A stretch of 10,907 nucleotides of DNA from NCBI GenBank assembly GCA_964353865.1, contig CAYGXJ010000063.1, positions 1 through 10,907 of the forward strand, read 5' to 3'. Shown here in pieces: positions 1 through 6,277 of the stretch. Position 1 is the first letter of the stretch; each line of letters begins with the position of its first letter. A program made the translations under genes and the position numbers. The notes under the pieces were generated by a model, which saw nothing but the letters and a program-made list of their open reading frames with translations, was not told the origin of the DNA and made no database searches. The DNA is from RBG-16-64-43 sp964353865 (GTDB lineage Bacteria > Chloroflexota > Anaerolineae > Anaerolineales > RBG-16-64-43).

Positions 1-361
1 GCCGGCGAAAGGCCGCCATGGCCTCTGCCGCCGGGCGCCCCGCCACCTGGAACGGCGCCAGCAGCGCGCGGCTAAGCGCGAGGACCGACAACCCGACAGC
101 CGCTCCGCCGCCCACGATCAGCACTAGCGCGCGAATCGAACGGTCAAGGAAGCGCAGCGTCAGCCAGTAGAGCAGAAGCGAGTTGGGATTCGAACGATTG
201 AGCTCGATCAGGAAGACGGAGAGGCCTAAACCGACAAGCAGTGTTCCCAGGACGAGGACCAGGATCCAGCGCTTGACACCGATACCGGGCGTGAGCCAGG
301 CTCGCAACGCCCGCAGCGCGCTTCGGGCGCGCCGCCAGAGTGGACCCGCGACATCATTCAT
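1..361 (-). CDS. yvcK: YvcK/CofD-like family protein, N-terminal membrane anchor (partial, runs off left edge)
   Basis: An open frame starts at ATG 361 on the minus strand and stays open for 120 codons to the window edge. The visible part is basic at the start, then has a hydrophobic helix at about residues 30-54 (KRWILVLVLGTLLVGLGL), a short polar loop, and a second hydrophobic helix at about 77-100, ending in ALLAPF. This TPGIGVKRW-TM-loop-TM-LLAPF layout is what I know from the N-terminus of membrane-anchored YvcK-type (CofD-like, 2-phospho-L-lactate-transferase-related) proteins of Chloroflexota. In other bacteria YvcK is a soluble UDP-sugar-binding protein needed for growth on gluconeogenic carbon and for cell-wall homeostasis. 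The catalytic or ligand-binding domain lies outside the window, so the family call rests on the anchor only. No Shine-Dalgarno sequence precedes the start. A good promoter lies so close that the mRNA would have a leader of about 10 nt. Alternative: an unrelated two-helix membrane protein. Confidence 0.6.
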   Translation of the reverse strand, partial: MNDVAGPLWRRARSALRALRAWLTPGIGVKRWILVLVLGTLLVGLGLSVFLIELNRSNPNSLLLYWLTLRFLDRSIRALVLIVGGGAAVGLSVLALSRALLAPFQVAGRPAAEAMAAFRR

Positions 362-378
362 GATTACATACCCGTTGG

Positions 379-407
379 ATATTAACAGGAAAGGCACAGG
401 TCGTCAA
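379..407 (-). promoter_or_regulatory. Promoter for the leftward yvcK-like gene
   Basis: Read on the minus strand, TTGACG (407-402) is followed after exactly 17 bp by TAATAT (384-379). These match the sigma-70-type -35 and -10 boxes well. Transcription should start near 372, only about 10 nt before the ATG at 361. That leaves no room for a normal ribosome binding site, and none is visible. Confidence 0.6.
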
Positions 408-470
408 TAAGTCGTGAGGCAAACCAGAGACTTTTGGTGGAGATGAGATGTTCGGCGATGTGGGCCGCTG

Positions 471-476
471 TATAAT
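471..476 (+). promoter_or_regulatory. -10 box (TATAAT) for apgM and its upstream frame
   Basis: A perfect TATAAT lies in otherwise GC-rich DNA between the divergent yvcK-like and apgM genes. No convincing -35 box lies 16-18 bp upstream; the nearest sequence is weak. The expected start is about 482-484, giving a leader of about 110 nt before apgM. It would place the first ATG (486) of a short upstream reading frame almost at the 5' end. Confidence 0.55.
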
Positions 477-485
477 GCGCAAGCG

Positions 486-563
486 ATGGGAATGCCGACT
501 GCAAACGCATTCGAGAGCGCAGACCCTCTCGACCATCCCGGCCTGACCCATCTCAAGGACTGA
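486..563 (+). CDS. Possible 25-codon upstream ORF (leader peptide) of apgM
   Basis: ATG at 486 opens a 25-codon frame (MGMPTANAFESADP...THLKD) ending with TGA at 561-563, 14 nt before the apgM Shine-Dalgarno sequence. The start lies 9 nt after the end of the TATAAT box, so the ATG would be within a few bases of the mRNA 5' end and could be translated as a leaderless start. No Shine-Dalgarno precedes it, the peptide matches no family I know, and no run of a single regulatory amino acid is seen. It may be a translated leader peptide or a chance frame in the 5' leader. Confidence 0.3.
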   Translation: MGMPTANAFESADPLDHPGLTHLKD

Positions 564-577
564 TTCCTCTTTCGTGC

Positions 578-583
578 AGGAGG
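578..583 (+). promoter_or_regulatory. Shine-Dalgarno sequence that fixes the GTG start of apgM
   Basis: AGGAGG, a full match to the anti-Shine-Dalgarno core, ends 9 nt before GTG 593. It favours that GTG over the ATG at 611. Confidence 0.7.
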
Positions 584-592
584 CACACCGCA

Positions 593-1804
593 GTGGCCGA
601 CTTTCGCTTGATGCAGAACCTCGCGCAAGACGCAAAGACCAAGATGGTTCTACTGGTGCTGGATGGGCTGGGAGGCCTGCCGCAGGCCCCGGGCGGCCCG
701 ACCGAACTGGAGGCCGCCGCTCGGCCCAATCTCAATCGTCTGGCCCGCGAAGGCACCCTCGGCCAATCCTTGCCCGTGGGCTACGGCATCACACCCGGTT
801 CGGGCCCGGGGCATCTCGGGCTCTTTGGGTACGATCCGTTGCGCTTCGATATCGGGCGCGGGGTGCTGGAGGCCTTCGGCATCGGCGTCGAGGTGGGCGC
901 AAAGGACATCGCGGCACGCGGCAACTTTTGCACCGTGGACTCGGCTGGCCTGATCAGCGACCGGCGCGCCGGGCGCATCGCCACCGAGGCGGCCCGCCCG
1001 CTGGTCGAGAAGCTGGCCACGATCCGCCTGCCCGGCGTGACGACCGAAGTGCGCCCGGTCAAGGAGCATCGCTTCGTCATTGTCTTCCGCGGCGAAGGCC
1101 TTTCGGCCGAGCTTGCGGAGACCGACCCGCAGCGCACCGGCGCGGCTCCGCTGCCGGTGCGCGCGCTGGTATGCCAGGCCGCGCGCACGGCTGAGTTGTT
1201 CAACCAGTGGATCGCGGAGGCGCACAAGCTGCTCGCGGACGACCGGCCGGCCAACATGATCACTCTGCGCGGGTTTTCGGGCGACCCGCGTCTGCCGAAG
1301 TTCGGCGACATCTTCAAGGTGCGCCCGGCCTGCGTCGCGGCGTATCCGATGTACCGCGGCGTGGCCAAACTGGTGGGCATGACGACGATCTCCTTCGAGG
1401 GAGACACACCGGGCGACGAGTTCGCCGCGGCGGCCCGCGCATGGAACGATTACGACTACTTCTTCGTCCACGTCAAGTCGACGGACTCGCGCGGCGAAGA
1501 CGGCAACTTCGAGGCCAAGGTGAAAGCCATCGAGGCGGTCGACCAGGCGCTGCCGGCGCTGCTGAAACTCGCCCCGGATGTGCTGGTGGTCACCGGCGAT
1601 CACTCGACCCCGGCGGTGATGAAGACCCACTCGTTCCATCCGTGCCCGGTGCTGTTGTGGGCGCCAGCCACAGTTCGCGCGGATGAAGAAACGACCTTCG
1701 GCGAGCGCGCCTGCATGCGCGGCGGCCTGGGGACATTTTCCGCCAGCGATATCATGACGCTGATGATGGCCCATGCCAGCCGCCTCGCCAAGTACGGGGC
1801 GTAG
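593..1804 (+). CDS. apgM: 2,3-bisphosphoglycerate-independent phosphoglycerate mutase, archaeal type (ApgM)
   Basis: A 403-residue protein, the usual length for the archaeal-type branch of the alkaline-phosphatase superfamily. It interconverts 3-phosphoglycerate and 2-phosphoglycerate in glycolysis and gluconeogenesis in the cytoplasm, using two divalent metal ions and a phosphoserine intermediate. Visible landmarks are the first metal-binding Asp in VLLVLDGLGGLP (D24), the catalytic Ser in TPGSGPGHLGLFGYDP (S70), the family block ARGNFCTVD...SDRRAGRI (about residues 105-126), and the C-terminal metal site VVTGDHSTP (D336, H337) followed by KTHSFHPCPVLL (H346, H349). All expected metal and catalytic residues seem present. 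GTG 593 is chosen because of the AGGAGG 9 nt upstream. It stands alone on its strand, divergent from the yvcK-like gene, so two carbon-flux genes share one control region. Confidence 0.95.
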   Translation: MADFRLMQNLAQDAKTKMVLLVLDGLGGLPQAPGGPTELEAAARPNLNRLAREGTLGQSLPVGYGITPGSGPGHLGLFGYDPLRFDIGRGVLEAFGIGVEVGAKDIAARGNFCTVDSAGLISDRRAGRIATEAARPLVEKLATIRLPGVTTEVRPVKEHRFVIVFRGEGLSAELAETDPQRTGAAPLPVRALVCQAARTAELFNQWIAEAHKLLADDRPANMITLRGFSGDPRLPKFGDIFKVRPACVAAYPMYRGVAKLVGMTTISFEGDTPGDEFAAAARAWNDYDYFFVHVKSTDSRGEDGNFEAKVKAIEAVDQALPALLKLAPDVLVVTGDHSTPAVMKTHSFHPCPVLLWAPATVRADEETTFGERACMRGGLGTFSASDIMTLMMAHASRLAKYGA

Positions 1805-1960
1805 CACAGGCCGGTTGGCCTCGTGCGGCCGTGGACCAATCTGGGAGAGGGCCTAGCACGCCTTACGGTTGACCGCGAGCGCGCGGCATGCGCTCGGTTG
1901 CCTCGCACGATTGACGCTGCAATGGATTCCCCTCTTCTTCGAGGGCCTCGTGATCGTGGC

Positions 1961-1991
1961 CGTCATTCCCGCGTGGTCGAAGCGGGAATCC
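1961..1991 (-). repeat. Dispersed palindromic repeat, copy A
   Basis: On the minus strand the unit reads GGATTCCCGC-N9-GCGGGAATGACG, with an 8-bp perfect stem (1965-1972 with 1982-1989) and a 9-nt loop. A second copy with the same arms and loop length is at 7833-7863 in the opposite orientation. It lies in the 249-bp gap between the convergent apgM and helicase-loader genes. It resembles the REP-like palindromes with GGATTCCCGC...GCGGGAATGAC arms scattered in many high-GC genomes. Apart from this repeat and the hairpin at 2010-2053, I see no gene in 1805-2053. Confidence 0.75.
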
Positions 1992-2009
1992 AGGTAGACC
2001 ACTCTCAAT

Positions 2010-2053
2010 GAGAATCCACAGGGCTGCCGAAATCGGCAGCCCTGTGGATTCTC
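2010..2053. terminator. Perfect 21-bp hairpin between convergent genes, probable bidirectional terminator
   Basis: Bases 2010-2030 and 2033-2053 are exact reverse complements separated by only two bases (AA). The core of the stem is CACAGGGCTGCC. It abuts the stop codon of the leftward loader gene (2054-2056) and lies downstream of apgM, so it can fold in transcripts from either side. Neither strand has the T-run of a classical intrinsic terminator after the stem. It could instead be a 3'-end-protecting structure or a protein-binding palindrome. Confidence 0.6.
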
Positions 2054-3472
2054 TCAGCGCGAGCGCGCTGGGCGCCGCTTCTCTGGGGCGGCATGCGCCC
2101 GCGGCGGCCGCTTGCCTCCCACGAAGGCCGGCGCCGTGATCGCGTACACGCGGCACAGACGGGTATCGAGCATTCGCGTCTGGATGCGCGCATCGATCGC
2201 TTCCAATTCATCGGATGTCGTAATCACGGTCGGCAATTCCGCGTTGTACCGGTAGTTGAAGAGCTGGTACAGCTTCTCCCGCACCCAGGGAGTCATGTTT
2301 TGCGTGCCCAAATCGTCGAGCACCAACAGCTGCGCCGAACGGATCTCGTCGAAACGCCGATCGTAGCGCGCGTTGCTAGAGGGGCTGAACGTCGCGCGCA
2401 GATGATCCAGGAGATCGGGTACCTCCACGAACAGCACCTGATGCCCGGCGCTGGTGCGGTAGTTGGCAATGGCTGCCGCCAGGTGCGTCTTGCCCGAGGC
2501 ATAGGCTCCGAGCAGCACCAGCCACCCGCGCGGATCCTCAGCAAAATGGTGCGCCGTCTCCAGCGCACTCTTGAGGTTGCGCACCTCTTCGGTGGTCAAC
2601 CCGCCCTCCTCACGCAAGGAGAACGTCCCAAACGTCTGACGCTCGTGATGCGCGAGGGTCGAGAGGTCCGACTGGGAGGTATCCAGAGTGGGTTGGCGAT
2701 AGTCGGGCGCATGAATGTGCACCCGCGTGACGAGTTCGGGGTCGGCCAGCCGCGAGCGGATGCGGCCGTCCACTTCGTCGAGGTCGACATTGGTCGTGAT
2801 GACCGTGGGCAGGCGGCTCACATACCGATGATTGATGATCTGGAACACCTTTTCTTGCGCCCAGGGCGTCGCACTGTGCGAACCGAAGTCGTCCAGCACC
2901 AGTAACCGCACGGTGCGAATCTCCTCGAAGCGTGCCTCGAAGGTCGATGACTCATCATCGTATGTTGCGCGCAGCCAATCCAGAAGATCCGGCACGGTGA
3001 GGTAGAGCGTAGGCACGCCGCTATCGACGGCCTGGTTGGCAATGGCCGCCGCCAGATGGGTCTTGCCGCATCCGTAACCCCCGGAAATGACCAACCAGCC
3101 GTTCTGAGCGGCAGCAAAGGCACGCGCCTGGTTGAAAGCCTGCTCCAAAGATGCCTGCTGCGTCGCGCCAAGGCCGATTCGGCCGTGGGGCTGGAAACTC
3201 TGGAAGGAGTAGTGACGCAGTCGATCGAGCCGGCTCAGGCGTTGCAGGCGCTCGGTTTGCCGCCCCCGGTCCATTTCCTCAACGCAGGTGCAGGGCGTCA
3301 CGCGCCCGAAGTCCGGATGGTCGACCGCCAGGTCTCGGCGCACGTAGCCGAGGCCGCTGCACACCGGGCAATCGGGGCGGCCGCGTCCGGGCCGCGGGCC
3401 GGTGGGTCCCGAAGGATCGGGCTCAGTCTGGCGCTCAGTGCTCGATGAAATCTTTGAGTTCGCCTTCGACAT
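2054..3472 (-). CDS. DnaC/DnaI-like helicase loader with two tandem AAA+ ATPase domains
   Basis: A 472-residue protein. An N-terminal zinc-binding motif, CPVC...CTC (C35, C38, C61, C63), resembles that of DnaI/DnaC-type loaders. AAA+ domain 1 spans about 88-255: Walker A GGYGCGKT (131-138), Walker B LLVLDD (190-195), sensor-1-like PTVITTN, and RIRSRL carrying a candidate arginine finger. A second similar domain spans about 281-447: Walker A GAYASGKT (322-329), Walker B LLVLDD (382-387), PTVITTS, RIQTRM. About half of the positions agree between the two halves by eye, and all nucleotide-binding motifs look intact in both. DnaC and DnaI normally have one such domain, so this is an internal duplication. 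ATG 3472 is chosen because the longer frame upstream (to 3634) lies inside the dnaD gene. The start overlaps dnaD by 38 bp, with AAGGGCGG upstream as a weak ribosome site. Likely role: loading DnaB at the origin or at stalled forks. Confidence 0.85.
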   Translation of the reverse strand: MSKANSKISSSTERQTEPDPSGPTGPRPGRGRPDCPVCSGLGYVRRDLAVDHPDFGRVTPCTCVEEMDRGRQTERLQRLSRLDRLRHYSFQSFQPHGRIGLGATQQASLEQAFNQARAFAAAQNGWLVISGGYGCGKTHLAAAIANQAVDSGVPTLYLTVPDLLDWLRATYDDESSTFEARFEEIRTVRLLVLDDFGSHSATPWAQEKVFQIINHRYVSRLPTVITTNVDLDEVDGRIRSRLADPELVTRVHIHAPDYRQPTLDTSQSDLSTLAHHERQTFGTFSLREEGGLTTEEVRNLKSALETAHHFAEDPRGWLVLLGAYASGKTHLAAAIANYRTSAGHQVLFVEVPDLLDHLRATFSPSSNARYDRRFDEIRSAQLLVLDDLGTQNMTPWVREKLYQLFNYRYNAELPTVITTSDELEAIDARIQTRMLDTRLCRVYAITAPAFVGGKRPPRAHAAPEKRRPARSR

Positions 3473-4130
3473 AGCGTCGCCCGCCCTTTTCCGCTCCAGG
3501 CTCCTGGGCGCCGCGCCCCTCGGTCTTCCACCGTTCGAGGATTGCGGCGACATAGCGCCACGATCGCGCGTTGCTCTCCACGGCCAGGTGCATCGCTTCC
3601 TCGATCCATGCGGCCGGGTAAGCGTGCTCGGCATCCCGCAAGATGTCCGCCATCACCGGCGTCAGCGCGCCGATGTTGTCTTCGTACAATGCAAAGACAT
3701 TCGGCCGCTCCAGATGGACCGGGCGAGCCGCACCTCGGTCTGCATCCGGCTGCCAATCCCCCCGCTCCAGGCCCTCCGCGGCCGTCCGTCCACGCGCGGT
3801 GTTCAGGAAGATCACCTGCGCCCCGCCCCCAGCCTGCCTCCCGCGAATGAGAACTCCACGTGCCAAAGCGCGCTCCACAGCATGTTGCAGCCGCTCGCGG
3901 CCGTCGTGGCCTTCTTCCACCAGCGCCTCGCGCAATACCGGGTCGGAGGCGAGATCCGCGTGCAGAAGGTACCTCGGTTCCCCTTCCTGGCGGGAGAGGG
4001 CCCACATCACATACAGCGTAAGCTTGAGCTCCCCCAGGTCGTCGATGGCCGGAAGCAGCTCGCTGAAGAAGGGTTCGGGCAGCGACACCCAGCGCACGGG
4101 CCCGTCGCGAAAGCCCTCGAAACGTTTCAT
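3435..4130 (-). CDS. dnaD: DnaD-like primosome protein
   Basis: A 231-residue protein. The N-terminal 100 residues contain a winged-helix-like segment (DDLGELKLTLYVMWAL, about 30-45, and RALARGVLIRG). The C-terminal domain at about 145-204 has the DnaD-like (DDBH2) signature, from FALYEDNIGALTP to the YxxxIxxW motif as YVAAILERW (193-201). The end (RRYVEGELKDFIEH) is also typical of DnaD-like proteins of this group. In Firmicutes DnaD remodels DNA and helps recruit the helicase loader. The start codon overlaps the dnaB stop in an ATGA (4127-4130), so translation is probably coupled, and its own 3' end overlaps the loader gene by 38 bp. The order dnaB-dnaD-loader supports one primosome-assembly operon. 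Confidence 0.88.
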   Translation of the reverse strand: MKRFEGFRDGPVRWVSLPEPFFSELLPAIDDLGELKLTLYVMWALSRQEGEPRYLLHADLASDPVLREALVEEGHDGRERLQHAVERALARGVLIRGRQAGGGAQVIFLNTARGRTAAEGLERGDWQPDADRGAARPVHLERPNVFALYEDNIGALTPVMADILRDAEHAYPAAWIEEAMHLAVESNARSWRYVAAILERWKTEGRGAQEPGAEKGGRRYVEGELKDFIEH

Positions 4131-5533
4131 TTGCTTCTGGCGGTCGGTGCGCCATCCATGCCGCGTGTGGCGGCGTTTTCGAATCGAGCCAGTGTCGGTA
4201 GGAAGATGAGTTCCACGCTGCCTGTCGGCCCGTGGCGGTGTTTGGAAATGATGATCTCGGTGACGTTGGTCCGGTCTTCCTCGGAAACGTAGGGATCATT
4301 GCGGTGGATGAACAGGACCACATCGGCATCCTGCTCTAGGCTTCCGGATTCGCGCAAGTCCGAGAGCACTGGCCGCCGGTCTGAGCGCTGCTCCACCGCC
4401 CGCGATAGTTGGGCCGCGGCCAGCACCGGGATGTTGAGCTCTCGCGCCAAAGCCTTCAGGCTGCGCGAGATGAGCGAGACTTCCTGGACGCGGTTCTCGG
4501 TGCGGAAGTCGGTGCCCATAAGCTGCAGGTAGTCCACTACCACCAGGTCCAGGTTAAACTCCAGGTGCAGGCGGCGGCACTTGCTGCGCAGCTGCAGCGG
4601 GGTGAGAGCGGGCGTGTCGTCGAGGAAGATTTTCGTTTCGCTGAGCACACTGGCCGCGTGCGTGAAGCGCGGCCATTCGTCCTCTTCGATGCGCCCCAGC
4701 CGCATGCGGTGCGAATCGATGCCGGATTCTTGCGAGATGAGGCGCTGCACCAACTGCTCGCGCGACATCTCGAGGGAAAACACGCCCACGTGCTTGCGAT
4801 AGAGCTGGGCGGCGTTCTTGGCGATCGACAGCAGCATCGCCGACTTGCCCTGCCCCGGACGCCCGGCCACGATGATCAGGTCCGAGCGCTGCAGCCCGCC
4901 CAGCTTGCGGTCCAGGTCGATAAACCCGCTGGGGATGCCGTAGGCCTCGTCCTCGGGTGCGCGCGAGAGGTACTCGACGCGGTCGTAGTACTCACTGATG
5001 ACGCGCCCAATGGGCTCCACGTCGCGCGCCAGGCGACGTTGGCTGACGTCGAAGATGGCCTTCTCAGCCTCGCCCATCACGTCTTCGATGGGCACCCCCG
5101 TGTCGTGCGCCTGCCTGGCCACCACGCTCGCGGCCGCGAGCAGCTTGCGGCGCACGGCCTGCTCTTCGACCAGCCGGCCGTAAGCTTCGGCGTGCAGCGA
5201 GCTGGGTACGTTGTCCATGAGCGCGGCCAAGAAGGCCGGGCCGCCGGCTTCGGCCAGCCGCCCCGCGCGCTCCAACTCCTGGGCCACGGTCATCACATCG
5301 ATGGGCACCCGCTTTTCCACCAGTTGATGGAAGGCCTCCCACACCCAGCCGTTGCGGTGCAGGTAGAAATCGCCCGGCCCAAGGAATGAAGCCACCTCGT
5401 AGTAGGCTTCGGGGTTGATGAGCACCGAGCCGAGCAAGGCCTCTTCGGCCTCGCGGCTGTGCGGGGCGACGATCGGGCCGCCCGCCGGCTGGGGTGTGGA
5501 TTCGGAGGGAATGTAAGTCTCTCGCTCTGTCAT
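4127..5533 (-). CDS. dnaB: Replicative DNA helicase DnaB
   Basis: A 468-residue protein, the normal size for DnaB. It is the hexameric 5'-3' helicase that unwinds DNA at the replication fork. The N-terminal helical domain starts at PHSREAEEALLGSVL (about 24-38) and includes FYLHRNGWVWEAF. The RecA-like motor has Walker A GRPGQGKS (224-231; many DnaB proteins have GRPGMGKT), FSLEMS (252-257), Walker B VVVDYLQLM (D334), QLSRAVEQR (375-383) and SDLRESGSLEQDADVV. No intein is present. ATG 5533 is preferred over an upstream in-frame TTG at 5590 because it gives a usual N-terminus; neither has a clear Shine-Dalgarno sequence. The stop overlaps the dnaD start. It lies 95 nt downstream of the DUF151 gene with a GC-rich palindrome between. 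Confidence 0.95.
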   Translation of the reverse strand: MTERETYIPSESTPQPAGGPIVAPHSREAEEALLGSVLINPEAYYEVASFLGPGDFYLHRNGWVWEAFHQLVEKRVPIDVMTVAQELERAGRLAEAGGPAFLAALMDNVPSSLHAEAYGRLVEEQAVRRKLLAAASVVARQAHDTGVPIEDVMGEAEKAIFDVSQRRLARDVEPIGRVISEYYDRVEYLSRAPEDEAYGIPSGFIDLDRKLGGLQRSDLIIVAGRPGQGKSAMLLSIAKNAAQLYRKHVGVFSLEMSREQLVQRLISQESGIDSHRMRLGRIEEDEWPRFTHAASVLSETKIFLDDTPALTPLQLRSKCRRLHLEFNLDLVVVDYLQLMGTDFRTENRVQEVSLISRSLKALARELNIPVLAAAQLSRAVEQRSDRRPVLSDLRESGSLEQDADVVLFIHRNDPYVSEEDRTNVTEIIISKHRHGPTGSVELIFLPTLARFENAATRGMDGAPTARSK

Positions 5534-5595
5534 GGTCTGCAGGGTGAGCAACGCGGCCGCATCCGCGGGTCCCCGCTTTGCGGCCGCCAAGGGGC

Positions 5596-5614
5596 GCCCG
5601 CCCGCCGGGCGGGC
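5596..5614. repeat. GC-rich palindrome between the DUF151 gene and dnaB
   Basis: Bases 5596-5604 and 5606-5614 (GCCCGCCCG and its complement) form a perfect inverted repeat around one central base, able to fold with a 7-8 bp GC stem. It sits in the 95-nt gap before dnaB. No T-run follows, so a weak terminator, attenuator or RNA-processing structure are all possible, as is chance in GC-rich DNA. Confidence 0.4.
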
Positions 5615-5628
5615 TGTGCCCGGCTGAG

Positions 5629-6159
5629 CTAGCTTTTCGTTTCGTCGGGGGGAATGTCGTCGAGGTCAAGCTTCTCGACGAAGTCCTTGAAGACCGAAAG
5701 CCGGTCGTCGCTCCCGGCGCCTTCGCCTTCGGTCTCGGGTGCACCCTCGCGCGCGTCGGCCTCGGCTACCACCCCCGCCCGATCCATTACGCTTTCATCC
5801 ACAAACACCGGCGCCCGCACGCGCACCGCCAATGCCAGCGCATCCGAGGGGCGTGAGTCGATCTCCGCCTCGCGCCCATCGACGCGCACGATGATGCGTG
5901 CGTAAAACACATCTTCGCGCAGGTCATGGATTTCTATGCGCAAGGTCTCGGCGCCCAGTTGCTGCAACACACTCTTGAGCAAATCGTGGGTCATGGGGCG
6001 GGCCGCTTCCACATCTTGCAGGCTCATGGCAATGGCATCCGCCTCGAAGGGTCCGATCCATATCGGCAGGAAGCGCTCGGCCGCAAGCTCCTTGAGAACG
6101 ACCACGCGGCTCTGCGACACGAGGTGCACGCGAATGCTGTCGATCGATACTTCAATCAT
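5629..6159 (-). CDS. Bifunctional nuclease family protein (DUF151/BFN domain)
   Basis: A 176-residue protein. The DUF151 (bifunctional nuclease) domain fills residues 1-125, with the blocks LPIWIGPFEADAIA (31-44), RPMTHDLL (54-61), FYARI (about 85-89) and DSRPSDALALAVR (111-123). An acidic, Glu/Asp/Gly-rich linker follows (about 140-152), then a short helical tail, LSVFKDFVEKLDLDDIP. Plant relatives were reported to cut RNA and DNA; the role of the bacterial proteins is not settled. ATG 6159 is chosen over GTG 6177 because GGAGG (6169-6165) lies 5 nt upstream. It heads the minus-strand replication cluster, with its own candidate promoter and a leader hairpin upstream. The family often sits near informational genes, but no functional tie to DnaB is proven by the sequence. 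Confidence 0.88.
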   Translation of the reverse strand: MIEVSIDSIRVHLVSQSRVVVLKELAAERFLPIWIGPFEADAIAMSLQDVEAARPMTHDLLKSVLQQLGAETLRIEIHDLREDVFYARIIVRVDGREAEIDSRPSDALALAVRVRAPVFVDESVMDRAGVVAEADAREGAPETEGEGAGSDDRLSVFKDFVEKLDLDDIPPDETKS

Positions 6160-6174
6160 CTCCGCCTCCAGCTT

Positions 6175-6199
6175 CACTCCCCCAGGTGCGCGGGGAGTG
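6175..6199 (-). promoter_or_regulatory. Leader hairpin just upstream of the DUF151 gene ribosome site
   Basis: CACTCCCC (6175-6182) and GGGGAGTG (6192-6199) form a perfect 8-bp stem with a 9-nt loop. The stem ends 5 nt before the GGAGG ribosome site (6165-6169). In the mRNA it would fold at the very start of the leader and could gate translation. It could also be the tail structure of the upstream fdhD transcript. Confidence 0.4.
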
Positions 6200-6219
6200 T
6201 GGGCATGGCGTGTCCAGAG

Positions 6220-6225
6220 ATTGTA
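6220..6225 (-). promoter_or_regulatory. Candidate extended -10 promoter for the DUF151-dnaB-dnaD-loader cluster
   Basis: Read on the minus strand, TGCTACAAT holds a TACAAT -10 box with the TGn extension directly upstream. No good -35 box is seen, which an extended -10 can tolerate. The transcript would start near 6213 and carry a leader of about 54 nt with a hairpin and a good Shine-Dalgarno sequence. Confidence 0.45.
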
Positions 6226-6277
6226 GCACAGGCATTTTTCTCGGGCGCGGCCCGCATAGGGCGAGCGGCGCCGGGCC

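Noticed and set aside
650..1807. Long antisense frame across apgM
   Set aside because: It mirrors a GC-rich coding gene with clear catalytic motifs, is rich in Arg/Ala/Gly, and has no recognisable domain.
1863..2156. Short minus-strand frame containing GFPLRPRGND
   Set aside because: This peptide is the translation of the dispersed palindrome and is a known type of spurious protein; the same string type arises at 7833-7863.
3473..3634. Upstream extension of the loader gene
   Set aside because: It lies inside dnaD in another frame and encodes a composition-biased segment; ATG 3472 fits the family N-terminus before the Cys4 motif.
3298..4329. Long minus-strand frame overlapping dnaB, dnaD and the loader
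   Set aside because: It is in a different frame from three genes with clear motifs and has no family signature.
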